Assembly (NCBI GenBank): GCA_036924855.1
Contig: JBAGRP010000001.1
Location: forward strand, 3,782,001-3,846,000
Direction of reading: 5' to 3'
DNA length: 64,000 nt
DNA from: Nitrobacteraceae bacterium AZCC 2146
GTDB taxonomy: Bacteria; Pseudomonadota; Alphaproteobacteria; Rhizobiales; Xanthobacteraceae
Numbering within the stretch: the first letter of the stretch is position 1; every line of letters starts with the position of its first letter. Shown here piece after piece: positions 24,926 to 33,587 of the stretch. A program made the translations under genes and the position numbers. The notes under the pieces are model-generated. The model was not told the origin of the DNA. It made no database searches and saw nothing but the letters and a program-made list of their open reading frames with translations.

Positions 24926-26620
24926 ATGAACAAGTGGCGATCCCGCGTGACGACGGATGGACTCGATCGCGCGCCGCACCGCGCCTTCATGCGGGCGATG
25001 GGCCTCGACGACGAGGCCATCGCCAAGCCGATGATCGGCGTCGTCAGCATGAAGGGCGAACAGACGCCCTGCAACATGACCCATGATTTCCAGGTCGATG
25101 CCGCCAAGGTCGGCATCTCGGAAGCCGGCGGCACGCCGCGCGAATTCTCCACCATCTCGGTCTCCGACGGCATCAGCATGAATCACGAGGGCATGAAGTT
25201 CTCGCTGCTGTCGCGCGAGATCATCGCCGACTCCATCGAGGCCGTCGTGCACGGTCTGGCCTATGACGCGCTGATCGGCTTCGGCGGCTGCGACAAGACG
25301 CTGCCCGGCGTGATGATGGGCATGGTCCGCTGCAACGTGCCGTCGATCTTCATCTATGGCGGCAGCTCATTGCCCGGCAAGTTCGAGGGCAAGACCCTCA
25401 CGGTGCTGGATTCCTACGAGGCGGTCGGCTCCTACATGACCGGCGAGATCGACGAGAAAACGCTGGAGGGCATCGAGCGGGCCTGCCTGCCGACCATCGG
25501 CGCCTGCGCCGGGCAGTTCACCGCCAACACCATGGCGATGGTATCCGAGGCGATGGGGCTGACGATTACCAACGTCTCGATGATCCCCGGCGTCTATGCC
25601 GAGCGCGCGCACTATGCGCGGCGCGCCGGACGCCTGATCATGGAGATGCTGCGGCGACACGGGCCGCTGCCGCGCGAGCTCGTGACGCGCAAGTCGCTGG
25701 AGAATGGCGCAGCGATTGTCGCCGCGACCGGCGGATCGACCAATGCCGCCTTGCACCTGCCGGCGATCGCCAACGAGGCCGGCATCCCCTTCACCATCGA
25801 CGATGTCGGCGAAGTGTTCGCGCGCACGCCGCTGATCGGCAATCTCAGGCCCGGCGGCAAGTACACCGCGAAGGACGTCCATGACATCGGCGGCACCGCG
25901 GTGGTGATGCGCGCGCTGATCGAGAGCGGCCATATCGACGGCAGCTGCCTGACCATCACCGGCAAGACCATCGCGGAAGAATATGGCAACGCCAACAAGG
26001 CCGACGGGGAGGTGATCTATAGTGCCGCAAAGCCGATCATGCCGGATGGCGGCGTCGCGGTGCTGAAGGGCAATCTCTGTCCGGACGGCGCGGTGATCAA
26101 GGTCGCCGGCCTGAAGAAACTGGTGTTCGAAGGCAAGGCGCGGGTGTTCGAGGACGAAGAGGCCTGCGTCGCGGCGGTGCGCGAGCGCGCTTACGGCGAA
26201 GGCGACGTGCTGGTGATCCGTAACGAGGGCCCGGTCGGCGGCCCCGGCATGCGCGAGATGCTCGGCGTCACCGCTTTAATCTACGGCCAGGGCATGGGCG
26301 AGAAGGTCGCGCTGATCACCGACGGGCGCTTCTCCGGCGCCACGAGGGGCATGTGCATCGGCTACGTCTCGCCGGAAGCCTTTATCGGCGGCCCGCTTTC
26401 GCTGGTGCGCGAAGGCGACCGGATTCGCATCGATGCGCCAGCGCGGCGAATGGATCTGCTGATCGACGACGCCGAATTGGCGGCGCGAAAGGCGGCGTGG
26501 GTGCCAAAACCGCCGCGCCATCGCGCCGGCGCGTTGTCGAAATATGCCCGGCTGGTCGGGCAAGCGCCCGGCGGCGCCGTCACGCACCCGGGTGCTGCGG
26601 AATGGCCGTGGTTCGACTGA
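24926..26620 (+). CDS. ilvD: Dihydroxy-acid dehydratase (IlvD/Edd family)
   Basis: A 564-residue Fe-S dehydratase. Cluster cysteines are in [17 protein letters not shown] and [14 protein letters not shown]. The Mg-site lysine region, [16 protein letters not shown], and the C-terminal [20 protein letters not shown] are intact. It should convert 2,3-dihydroxy-acids to 2-keto-acids (valine/isoleucine synthesis). The short, [13 protein letters not shown] class to which it belongs is common in alphaproteobacteria, which often carry several paralogues, some acting on sugar acids. Its place next to sugar-acid dehydrogenases, with no ilvBC nearby, leaves a catabolic role possible. The ribosome site is weak (GAAAGA). 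Confidence 0.9.
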   Translation: MNKWRSRVTTDGLDRAPHRAFMRAMGLDDEAIAKPMIGVVSMKGEQTPCNMTHDFQVDAAKVGISEAGGTPREFSTISVSDGISMNHEGMKFSLLSREIIADSIEAVVHGLAYDALIGFGGCDKTLPGVMMGMVRCNVPSIFIYGGSSLPGKFEGKTLTVLDSYEAVGSYMTGEIDEKTLEGIERACLPTIGACAGQFTANTMAMVSEAMGLTITNVSMIPGVYAERAHYARRAGRLIMEMLRRHGPLPRELVTRKSLENGAAIVAATGGSTNAALHLPAIANEAGIPFTIDDVGEVFARTPLIGNLRPGGKYTAKDVHDIGGTAVVMRALIESGHIDGSCLTITGKTIAEEYGNANKADGEVIYSAAKPIMPDGGVAVLKGNLCPDGAVIKVAGLKKLVFEGKARVFEDEEACVAAVRERAYGEGDVLVIRNEGPVGGPGMREMLGVTALIYGQGMGEKVALITDGRFSGATRGMCIGYVSPEAFIGGPLSLVREGDRIRIDAPARRMDLLIDDAELAARKAAWVPKPPRHRAGALSKYARLVGQAPGGAVTHPGAAEWPWFD

Positions 26621-26631
26621 GCGAGAAAGCT

Positions 26632-26764
26632 CGTCATTCCGGGGCGCGAGCAGCGCCAACTGCGAGCGAGCCCGGAATCCATAACCACGGAAGGGGGTAT
26701 GGATTCCGGGCCTGCACCAAGAGCGCATCTGCGATGCGCATCTTGGCGCATCCCGGAATGACAA
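26632..26764. repeat. Palindromic intergenic repeat, family B (copy 2)
   Basis: It has the same outer (CGTCATTCCGGGG / CCCGGAATGACA) and inner (GCCCGGAATCCATA / TATGGATTCCGGGC) arms as 8016-8137. The nested stem here is CCAAGA-GCGCAT-CTGCG-ATGCGC-A-TCTTGG, unlike copy 1 in sequence but still self-pairing. It fills the gap between the convergent ilvD-like and BKACE genes and so may serve as a two-way transcript end. Confidence 0.75.
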
Positions 26765-26779
26765 GCGTCGTGAGTTAAC

Positions 26780-27592
26780 CTAGGCGGTGGCTGACCGGAG
26801 TTCATCTGCCGTCGCAGCCGTGAGGCCAACCGCCTCGATAGCGCGGCGGGCGGCGGCGACAAGGTCTTCGTTGCCGCTGGCGCGCGTGCCATCCGGCAGC
26901 AATTCATTGTTCTCGAAGCCGACGCGGATGTGGCCGCCGAGCAAGGCGCCGGCAGTGACGCAGGCGGTCTCCTGTGCGCCGAAAGCGCAGACGCTCCAGT
27001 GCTCGAAAGCCGGCGCGGTGGCATCGACGAAGGGAAGCAGGTCGCGCGGGCTCGAGGTCTGTCCCGTGGTGTAGCGGCCGAGCACGAACAGCACCGGCAG
27101 CCGTTCGAACGGCACCAGGCCGCGTTTGCGAAAATCCGCGAGGCGCGCGGCGTCCTGCGCGTCATACAAAATGATCTGCGGCGTCACCGCCTCGCGCTTC
27201 ATCCAGCCGAGCAGATCGGCGAATGCGCCCTCCTCGGCCGCATCGGGCACCAGTTCACGCAGTGCCAGCGACGCTGCTTCCGGCATGACGTCGCGCACCA
27301 CCGCGCGCTGTTCGGCAGGACTGTATTTGCCGAGTGCTTCGCTGGTGATCTGGATCACGAGTTTTTCGCCGACCGCGCCGCGGATCGCCGCAATCGCCGC
27401 TCTGTAGGCATCGGCGTCGAGCAGGTGGCTGCCGTCAGCGTTGCGGACGTGGGCGTGGATCATCGCCGCGCCCGCCTCATGGCTGCGCGCGGCGGTGACC
27501 GCGAGTTCCGCCGGCGTCAGCGGCACGGCGGGATGATCGGCCTTGACCTTGCGGCCGCCGTTGGGGGCGACCGCAATCGCGACGGGAAGCAT
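26780..27592 (-). CDS. Beta-keto acid cleavage enzyme (BKACE, formerly DUF849)
   Basis: A 270-residue zinc-dependent TIM-barrel enzyme. It cleaves a beta-keto acid with acetyl-CoA to give acetoacetate and a CoA ester (prototype: 3-keto-5-aminohexanoate cleavage, Kce). Zinc ligands are in AMIHAHVRN, and the late metal/substrate motif is GGHIRVGFENN. TGQTSSPRDLLPFV is the usual active-site loop. The start lies three bases after the stop of the upstream RidA gene, so the two are co-transcribed. It seems somewhat shorter than the family norm (about 280-310 residues). The keto acid used is unknown. Confidence 0.87.
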   Translation of the reverse strand: MLPVAIAVAPNGGRKVKADHPAVPLTPAELAVTAARSHEAGAAMIHAHVRNADGSHLLDADAYRAAIAAIRGAVGEKLVIQITSEALGKYSPAEQRAVVRDVMPEAASLALRELVPDAAEEGAFADLLGWMKREAVTPQIILYDAQDAARLADFRKRGLVPFERLPVLFVLGRYTTGQTSSPRDLLPFVDATAPAFEHWSVCAFGAQETACVTAGALLGGHIRVGFENNELLPDGTRASGNEDLVAAARRAIEAVGLTAATADELRSATA

Positions 27593-27595
27593 GTT

Positions 27596-27943
27596 TCAGG
27601 AAATCGCGGCGATGACGGCGATCTCGACCTTGATCGAGGGATCGGCCAGCCGGGCCTCGACGCAGGCGCGCGCGGGGGCGGCATCCTTCGGCACCCAGGC
27701 ATCCCAGACCGTGTTGAACCTGGCGAAATCGCCCATGTTGGGCAGCCACACCGTCGCGGTCAGGATCGACGACTTGTCGGTGCCGGCTTCCTTCAGCAGC
27801 GCATCGATCTTGGCGAGCACCTGCGCGGCCTGGGCCTCGACAGTGCCGCTGTAGTCGTCCGGCACCTGGCCGGCGAGATAGACGGTGTTGCCATGGATGG
27901 TGGCCTGGCTGAGACGCTTGCCGGGGACGAGACGCTTGATCAT
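27596..27943 (-). CDS. RidA family protein (enamine/imine deaminase)
   Basis: A 115-residue YjgF/YER057c/UK114 protein. The catalytic arginine is in PARACVEARLADP, and the trimer-interface sequence VYLAGQVPDD is present. RidA proteins hydrolyse reactive enamines and imines made by PLP or flavin enzymes; many catabolic-operon versions have specialised substrates. It is the first gene of a two-gene unit with BKACE, which suggests that the pathway passes through an amino or imino intermediate. Confidence 0.9.
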   Translation of the reverse strand: MIKRLVPGKRLSQATIHGNTVYLAGQVPDDYSGTVEAQAAQVLAKIDALLKEAGTDKSSILTATVWLPNMGDFARFNTVWDAWVPKDAAPARACVEARLADPSIKVEIAVIAAIS

Positions 27944-28027
27944 GCGGAGGGTCTTTCATTCGAAGGAAGAGATCGGGCCGGGACCATCTCCGCTCGGGCC
28001 ATCGCCGTCAAGCGGATCGCGAAGCGC

Positions 28028-28366
28028 TCACTCCGCCGATTGCGCCCGGCGCGCGGCTTTGCCGAATTCGACGATGGCGGCCGGCGCCGGCAGCCGCAGC
28101 CGGCGGCCGTGCTGCAGATAGAGGAAAGCGACTCGCGTGGGATCGGACAGGTTCCAGACTTCGAGGGCGGTCCGATGTCCCAGCAGCGTGACCGGCGGAT
28201 TGTGCGCGATGACATGGACCATGACCGTCCACTTGGGCGCCTTCGTCGCCTTCGTGCCGCGGGGGCGGGCCTTCGACATGACGTTTTCATTGGCCGCGTG
28301 CCAACGCGGACGGGAGCCGCGGCGACGGCCCAGAAGCCATGAAAACATACGCAAGATGAAGGACAT
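28028..28366 (-). CDS. Conserved hypothetical basic protein
   Basis: A 112-residue protein. The short hydrophobic N-terminus (SFILRMFSWLLGRRRGSRP) could be an amphipathic membrane anchor, and the first third is strongly basic. The rest forms a compact beta-rich segment (WTVMVHVIAHNPPVTLLG, ALEVWNLSDPTRVAF). I recognise no family. A second in-frame Met at about residue 30 (MSKARPRG) could be the true start. It is divergent from recQ, with 163 bases between. Confidence 0.55.
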   Translation of the reverse strand: MSFILRMFSWLLGRRRGSRPRWHAANENVMSKARPRGTKATKAPKWTVMVHVIAHNPPVTLLGHRTALEVWNLSDPTRVAFLYLQHGRRLRLPAPAAIVEFGKAARRAQSAE

Positions 28367-28529
28367 AGGAAATTTTCGACGATCTCTGGAACTGCGTGAG
28401 CAAAGCTCTGGGGCAAACTTTACGATCCGCAGTCTGCATCAACCTACACCCATTTGGCAGGGGACGCGACCGCGCGATTATCGCTGCGTCTGATATACGG
28501 GACGGACGAATCAGGAATAGACCTGCCGC

Positions 28530-30398
28530 ATGTCCGCTCCCGCTACCGCCCACACCCACGAGTCCGACATCGCCCCAAACGCGCTTTCCGTCCTGAATTC
28601 GGTGTTCGGCCTGCCGGCGTTTCGCGGCGCGCAGGAGCAAATCGTCCGCCATGTGACATCGGGCGGCAATTGCCTGGTGCTGATGCCCACCGGCGGCGGC
28701 AAATCGCTGTGCTACCAATTGCCATCCCTGCTGCGCAAAGGTTGCGGCATCGTGGTGTCGCCGCTGATCGCGCTGATGCGCGACCAGGTCGCGGGCCTGC
28801 AGGAAGCCGGCGTCAAGGCGGCGGTGCTGAATTCGACGCTGTCGTGGGACGAGGCCAACGAGGTCGAGCAACGGCTGCTGTCAGGCGATCTCGACCTGCT
28901 CTACATCGCGCCGGAACGCCTGCTGACGCCGCGCTGCCTCGCGATGCTCGGCCGCGCCCGGATCGCGCTGTTCGCCATCGACGAGGCGCACTGCGTGTCG
29001 CAATGGGGCCATGATTTCCGCCCGGAATATATCGGCCTCTCCGTCATCGCCGAGCGCTTTCCCAACGTGCCGCGGATTGCACTGACGGCGACGGCGGACG
29101 ACCTGACCCGGCAGGAGATCGTGCACCGCCTCGGGCTCGCCGAGGCGCCGAGTTTCGTCGCGAGTTTCGATCGTCCCAACATCAAGTACGAGATCGTCGA
29201 CAAGACCAACGCGCAGACGCAGCTAAAGAGCTTCATCAGCGAGCGGCATTCCGGCGAGGCCGGCATCGTTTATTGCCTGTCGCGCGCCAAGGTCGAGGAC
29301 ACCGCCAATGCGCTGAACAAGGCCGGGGTGCTGGCGCTGCCTTATCACGCCGGGCTCGACGCCAATGTTCGCGCGCGCAACCAGGATCGCTTCATCAACG
29401 AGGACGGCGTGGTGATCGTTGCCACTGTCGCGTTCGGCATGGGCATCGACAAACCCGACGTGCGCTTCGTCTGCCATCTCGATTTGCCGAAAAGCATCGA
29501 GGCCTACTATCAGGAAACCGGACGCGCCGGCCGCGATGGCAAGCCGTCCAATGCCTGGATGGCCTATGGCCTGTCGGACATCGTGCAGCAGCGCCGCATG
29601 ATCGACGAATCCACCGGCGCGGAAGCGTTCAAGCGGGTCTCGATCGGCAAGCTCGACGCGCTGGTCAGCCTCGCCGAAACCGTCAGCTGCCGGCGCACCC
29701 GGCTGCTCGGCTATTTCGGCGAAGAAGTGGTCCACGACACCAAATGCGGCAATTGCGACAACTGCCTGTCGCCGCCAAAGGTCTGGAACGGCAGCGTCGC
29801 CGCGCAGAAATTCCTCTCCTGCGCCTATCGCACCGGACAGCGTTTTGGTGCCATGCACCTGATCGACGTGCTGATCGGCCGCCTCACCGACAAGATCAAG
29901 CAGTTCGGCCATGACCAGCTGTCGGTGTTCGGCATCGGTGCCGAGCTGAACGAAAAGCAGTGGCGCGCGGTGACGCGGCAGCTGGTGGCGCTCGGCTATC
30001 TGCAGGCGGACAGCGAGGCCTATGGCGCGCTGAAGCTGACCGAGACGGCGCGCGGCGTGCTGAAGGGCGAGACCGAGGTGATGCTGCGCGAGGAAACCGC
30101 CGGCACCGGCCGCGCCCCGCGCGCCAGATCACGGCGCGGCGACCTGGCCCCGCCGCGCGGCGCCGACAGCGGCGATCCGGATCTGCTCGCGGTGCTGCGG
30201 GCGTGGCGCTCCGAGGTGGCGCGCAAGCGCAACGTGCCGGCCTATGTGGTGCTGCACGACGCCACCATGGACGGTATCGCCACCGCGCGCCCGACCACGC
30301 TGGCCCAGCTTCGCGGTATCCCGGGGATCGGCGACAAGAAGCTCGAGCATTACGGCGACGAGCTGATCGCCCTGGTGACGGCGGCCGAGGGCGGTTAG
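28530..30398 (+). CDS. recQ: ATP-dependent DNA helicase RecQ
   Basis: A 622-residue 3'-5' DNA helicase of the RecF-pathway type. The first RecA-like domain has Q-motif residues near FRGAQEQIV, Walker [14 protein letters not shown] and DEAH box [18 protein letters not shown] with the RecQ aromatic loop. The second domain has [14 protein letters not shown] and [12 protein letters not shown] zinc-binding RQC domain follows (CGNCDNC near 405), then a winged helix, an Arg/Ala-rich linker (about 505-535) and a C-terminal HRDC domain ([20 protein letters not shown]). All parts are complete. It forms a single transcription unit. Confidence 0.96.
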   Translation: MSAPATAHTHESDIAPNALSVLNSVFGLPAFRGAQEQIVRHVTSGGNCLVLMPTGGGKSLCYQLPSLLRKGCGIVVSPLIALMRDQVAGLQEAGVKAAVLNSTLSWDEANEVEQRLLSGDLDLLYIAPERLLTPRCLAMLGRARIALFAIDEAHCVSQWGHDFRPEYIGLSVIAERFPNVPRIALTATADDLTRQEIVHRLGLAEAPSFVASFDRPNIKYEIVDKTNAQTQLKSFISERHSGEAGIVYCLSRAKVEDTANALNKAGVLALPYHAGLDANVRARNQDRFINEDGVVIVATVAFGMGIDKPDVRFVCHLDLPKSIEAYYQETGRAGRDGKPSNAWMAYGLSDIVQQRRMIDESTGAEAFKRVSIGKLDALVSLAETVSCRRTRLLGYFGEEVVHDTKCGNCDNCLSPPKVWNGSVAAQKFLSCAYRTGQRFGAMHLIDVLIGRLTDKIKQFGHDQLSVFGIGAELNEKQWRAVTRQLVALGYLQADSEAYGALKLTETARGVLKGETEVMLREETAGTGRAPRARSRRGDLAPPRGADSGDPDLLAVLRAWRSEVARKRNVPAYVVLHDATMDGIATARPTTLAQLRGIPGIGDKKLEHYGDELIALVTAAEGG

Positions 30399-30542
30399 GT
30401 CACGAAATACCTATAGGGCGCCGCAACGAAACAAATCTCCTTTCCAACGAAACAATTTTCCAAGTTGACGCCATCGGCCTGAAACCGGTGCCGGGTACTC
30501 CTGCTTGTAATGAGACGCCGCGGAGACGGCAGGAGGCCGCCA

Positions 30543-30743
30543 ATGAACCACTCCATTCATAGCGCAGATCGCATGACCCATCTGAAGATCGTGGTCGTGG
30601 CCTTGGTGGCCGGCGTCATTGTCACGGGATTTGGCCTCGCGGCCCGCACCGGCAGCAGCGATGATACGACCCAGACTGCCCGGGTGATCAAGGCCGGCAA
30701 GACGGTCGTCTTCACGGATTCGAACGCGAGCGCCCTTCGCTGA
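30543..30743 (+). CDS. Small single-pass membrane or exported protein (hypothetical)
   Basis: A 66-residue protein. One hydrophobic segment (about 15-35, VVVALVAGVIVTGFGLAA) is followed by a short polar tail that ends GKTVVFTDSNASALR. AGGAGG six bases before the ATG is close to a perfect ribosome site, which supports the gene despite its size. The segment may be a signal peptide, leaving a tail of about 30 residues outside the inner membrane. The function is unknown. Confidence 0.6.
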   Translation: MNHSIHSADRMTHLKIVVVALVAGVIVTGFGLAARTGSSDDTTQTARVIKAGKTVVFTDSNASALR

Positions 30744-30755
30744 TCGCCGCGCCAG

Positions 30756-31487
30756 CTATTTCCGGCCGGTCCGCGCCGACCCGATGCCGGGATTGATCGC
30801 CAGCGAAGCGCCGGCGACGCCACCGGCCTCATAAGCGGCCATCGACACCATGCGGCTACCGCCGCGCTGCGCCCGGAGCTTGAGGTCCAGTTTTTCGAAT
30901 TCGGCATCGACGACCGCCGCCTTGACGGCGACGAGCGCGCGACCGGAATTCTGGATGACCTGATCGCGCTCCGCCTTCATCGCCGTCAGCCTGTCCGCGA
31001 TCGACGCCACCATGCCCAGCGCGAATGAGGCGTTCGCCAGATGCCGCTCATTGTGCCGGAAAGCCTGATATTCGCGCGTGGTCTTGTAGCGGCCGGCCTC
31101 GGAGCGCACCGCGCTGTCGACCAGTTCGGTCAGATAATGCGCGACCTCGATATCCGAGCGCAGACCGAAGAAGACGAAGCGAGCCTCGCCGGCATGGTTT
31201 TTCTCGCGCCAGACCCGGCAGTCGCAGAAATGCGCGATGGCGCCGATGCAGTCGTCGAGCGGAATGCGCTTCTTGCGGTGGGTCTCAAAGGCGCGCTGCT
31301 CGCACGGCGCCTCACGGATTTCGACATCGGTCAGCGACAGATCATAGCGGTCGAGCAGCTCGGCGACCTTGGCGGCGGCGGACAGCGCCTCGTCTTCGGT
31401 GCAGCCATTGTCGATGGTCTTGGCGCGCAAGGCCTGGATGCGCGCCTTCAGCTTGTCGAGCGCGGCAAGATTGGAGGTTTGGTCCAC
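30756..31487 (-). CDS. DUF2786 family protein
   Basis: A 243-residue soluble protein. The N-terminal helical DUF2786 domain (about 5-50: LDKLKARIQALRAKT, AAAKVAELLDRYDLS) is followed by a larger alpha/beta part (about 75-180; CRVWREKNH, FFGLRSDIEVAHYL) and a Gly/Ala-rich end. Relatives occur in phages and bacteria with unproven function, and some are linked to nucleic-acid contexts. It ends 12 bases from the convergent small gene and is separated from the peptide-transport operon by 96 bases. Confidence 0.75.
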   Translation of the reverse strand: MDQTSNLAALDKLKARIQALRAKTIDNGCTEDEALSAAAKVAELLDRYDLSLTDVEIREAPCEQRAFETHRKKRIPLDDCIGAIAHFCDCRVWREKNHAGEARFVFFGLRSDIEVAHYLTELVDSAVRSEAGRYKTTREYQAFRHNERHLANASFALGMVASIADRLTAMKAERDQVIQNSGRALVAVKAAVVDAEFEKLDLKLRAQRGGSRMVSMAAYEAGGVAGASLAINPGIGSARTGRK

Positions 31488-31583
31488 GAATACATTTCCC
31501 GGGAAGGTTCGACACCGGCATTAGCATGCGGCCGTCCTGCCGCAAAAGCCCGGCAAGACAAATGAACCGGACCGCCAATCCGG

Positions 31584-32480
31584 CTACGAACGGCCGCGCG
31601 GATCGAGCGCGTCGCGCAGGCCGTCGCCGACCAGATTGAACGACAGCACCACCAGGAAAATCGCCAGGCCCGGCCACAGCGCCATCCATGGCGCATTGGT
31701 GAGGAAGCGTTGCGCGGCGTTCAGCATGCTGCCCCAGGACGGCGCCGGCGGCTGCTGGCCAAGGCCGAGGAATGACAGTGCCGCCTCGGCGATGATGGCG
31801 GCGGCGATCGACAGCGTTGCCTGCACCAGCAGCGCTGGCAGGATGTTGGGCAGGATATGGAAGAACGCGATGCGCCAGCCGGGATTGCCCATGGCGCGCG
31901 CGGCCTCGACATAGTCTTCGACCTTGACGCTCAGCACCTGTCCTCGCGTCAGCCGCACGAAGATCGGCGTGGTCGAGATACCGACGGCGATCATGGCATT
32001 GCCGAGGCTGGGGCCGAGGAACGCGGCCAGCGCGATCGCCAGGATCAGGAACGGGCATGCCAGCATGGCGTCGGCGATCCGGCTGATCAGGGCATCGACG
32101 AAGCCGCCGCGGTAGCCGGCAAGCAATCCCAGCGGCACGCCGATGCCGAGCGCGATGCACACCGAGATTCCACCGGCCAGCAGCGACGCGCGAGCGCCGT
32201 AGATCACGCGCACCAGAATATCGCGGCCGAGGTCGTCGGTGCCGAACCAGTGCGCCATCGACGGCGGCTTGCGCACCAGCGTCCAGCTGGTGGCGATCGG
32301 GTCGTAGGGTGAGACCAGCGGCGCGAAAATCGCCAGCAGCACGAAGATCGCAATCACGATCATGCCTGTCACCGCGCCCTTGCGCTTGAACAGGCGGCGC
32401 AAAGCGCGGCGCGCCGGGCTCTCGACGTCGTCAGCCTGGCGGGTGGGGACAGCGACTGCGGTGAGCGTGGTATCGGCCAT
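31584..32480 (-). CDS. Peptide-type ABC permease, DppC/GsiD-like
   Basis: A 298-residue inner-membrane subunit. The N-terminal cytoplasmic segment (about 1-40) precedes the first helix. A long periplasmic loop carries WFGTDDLGRDILVRVIYGAR, the DppC hallmark, and the EAA loop to the ATPase reads EAARAMGNPGWRIAFFHILPN. It is the last gene of the seven-gene operon that begins with the gamma-glutamyltransferase gene, starting three bases after the stop of the other permease gene. Together they form the channel for the binding protein encoded upstream. Confidence 0.92.
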   Translation of the reverse strand: MADTTLTAVAVPTRQADDVESPARRALRRLFKRKGAVTGMIVIAIFVLLAIFAPLVSPYDPIATSWTLVRKPPSMAHWFGTDDLGRDILVRVIYGARASLLAGGISVCIALGIGVPLGLLAGYRGGFVDALISRIADAMLACPFLILAIALAAFLGPSLGNAMIAVGISTTPIFVRLTRGQVLSVKVEDYVEAARAMGNPGWRIAFFHILPNILPALLVQATLSIAAAIIAEAALSFLGLGQQPPAPSWGSMLNAAQRFLTNAPWMALWPGLAIFLVVLSFNLVGDGLRDALDPRGRS

Positions 32481-32483
32481 CGC

Positions 32484-33425
32484 TTAAGCCCTCAGCCGCG
32501 GGTTGATGAGGATGTAAGCGATATCCGCGATCAGGTTGAGCAAGATGTAGATCGTGGCGGTCACCAGCACCACGCCCTGCACCACCGCGTAATCGCGGTT
32601 GAACACCGCGTCGACGATCAGCTTGCCGAAGCCGGGGATCGAAAATATCTGCTCGGTCAGCACGGCGCCGGACAACAGCGTGCCCAGTTCCAGCGCGCCG
32701 AGCGTGACGATCGGCGTCAGCGCGTTGCGCATCGCATGCTTGAAGATCACCGACCGTTCTGACAGGCCCTTGGCACGTGCGGTGCGGACATAATCGCTCT
32801 CCAGCACCTGCAGCATGGCGCTGCGGGTATGCCGCATCAGAATTCCGGCGATGGCGTTACCGAGCACGAAGGCCGGCATGATGGTGGAGGCGATGCTGGC
32901 GCGGAAATTTTCCGACGGCCGGACATAGCCGGACGCCGGCAGCCAGCCGAGTTCGATGGAAAACAGGAAGATCAGCAGGATGCCGAGCCAGAAATTCGGC
33001 GTCGAGATGCCCCACAGCGCAAACAGGTTGGCGGCGTAGTCCCACACCGTGCCCTTCTTCACCGCGGAGACGATGCCGGCGGGAATCCCGATCAGGAACG
33101 CGATCACGATGGCCATCGACGCGACCTGCATGGTCACCGGCAATTTCTGCAGGATCAGATCCAGCACCGGCACCTTGATGCGCAGCGACTCGCCGAAATC
33201 GCCCGACAGCACGCCCTTGATCCAGTAGACATACTGGATCGGAAGCGGCTGATCGAGACGATACTGCTGTCTTATCTGCGCGATCACCGCGGGATCGCGC
33301 TCCTCCCCGGCCATTACCAGCGCGGGATCCCCCGGCAGCAGATGCTGCAGGGAGAAGATCAGGATCGAGACAAAGAACAATGTCGGGATCAACTGCAGCA
33401 GACGCTTGGCGAGAAAGCTCAGCAT
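32484..33425 (-). CDS. Peptide-type ABC permease, DppB/GsiC-like
   Basis: A 313-residue membrane subunit with six helices. It has the N-terminal RLLQLIPTLFFVSILIF helix, the family motif RQQYRLDQPLPIQY after it, and the EAA loop RTARAKGLSERSVIFKHAMRNALTP. It pairs with the DppC-like subunit three bases downstream. A gap of 162 bases containing a strong palindrome separates it from the binding-protein gene, so its expression may be lower than that of the genes before it. Confidence 0.92.
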   Translation of the reverse strand: MLSFLAKRLLQLIPTLFFVSILIFSLQHLLPGDPALVMAGEERDPAVIAQIRQQYRLDQPLPIQYVYWIKGVLSGDFGESLRIKVPVLDLILQKLPVTMQVASMAIVIAFLIGIPAGIVSAVKKGTVWDYAANLFALWGISTPNFWLGILLIFLFSIELGWLPASGYVRPSENFRASIASTIMPAFVLGNAIAGILMRHTRSAMLQVLESDYVRTARAKGLSERSVIFKHAMRNALTPIVTLGALELGTLLSGAVLTEQIFSIPGFGKLIVDAVFNRDYAVVQGVVLVTATIYILLNLIADIAYILINPRLRA

Positions 33426-33488
33426 CGGATCACTTTCAAGGAGACATCGCGACGTCGGCAGCGTGCTCCCTCGCTCCGCTCGGCTTCG

Positions 33489-33514
33489 ACCTCTCCCCGC
33501 TTGCGGGGAGAGGT
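33489..33514. repeat. Perfect 26-base palindrome, family C (copy 2), inside operon
   Basis: ACCTCTCCCCGC-TT-GCGGGGAGAGGT can form a 12-bp GC-rich stem with a two-base loop. No U-run follows on either strand, so it is not a standard intrinsic terminator. It lies between the binding-protein and permease genes of the peptide operon. The flank (33461-33488) shares its sequence type with the other family C copies. Confidence 0.8.
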
Positions 33515-33587
33515 TAAGCGTGCGCTCGTCACGGCGGGATACGAATTCACTGAATCAGAATCCAGCGCGCTGGCAACACATCGGACG

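Noticed and set aside
26930..28342. A 470-codon frame opposite BKACE, RidA and the small basic protein gene
   Set aside because: It spans three genes with family signatures on the other strand and is rich in Arg/Gly/His/Asp; it is a shadow frame.
33489..33514. Intrinsic terminator inside the peptide operon
   Set aside because: The stem is strong but no T-run follows on either strand, and the permease genes downstream have no other evident promoter. It is treated as an RNA-stability palindrome.
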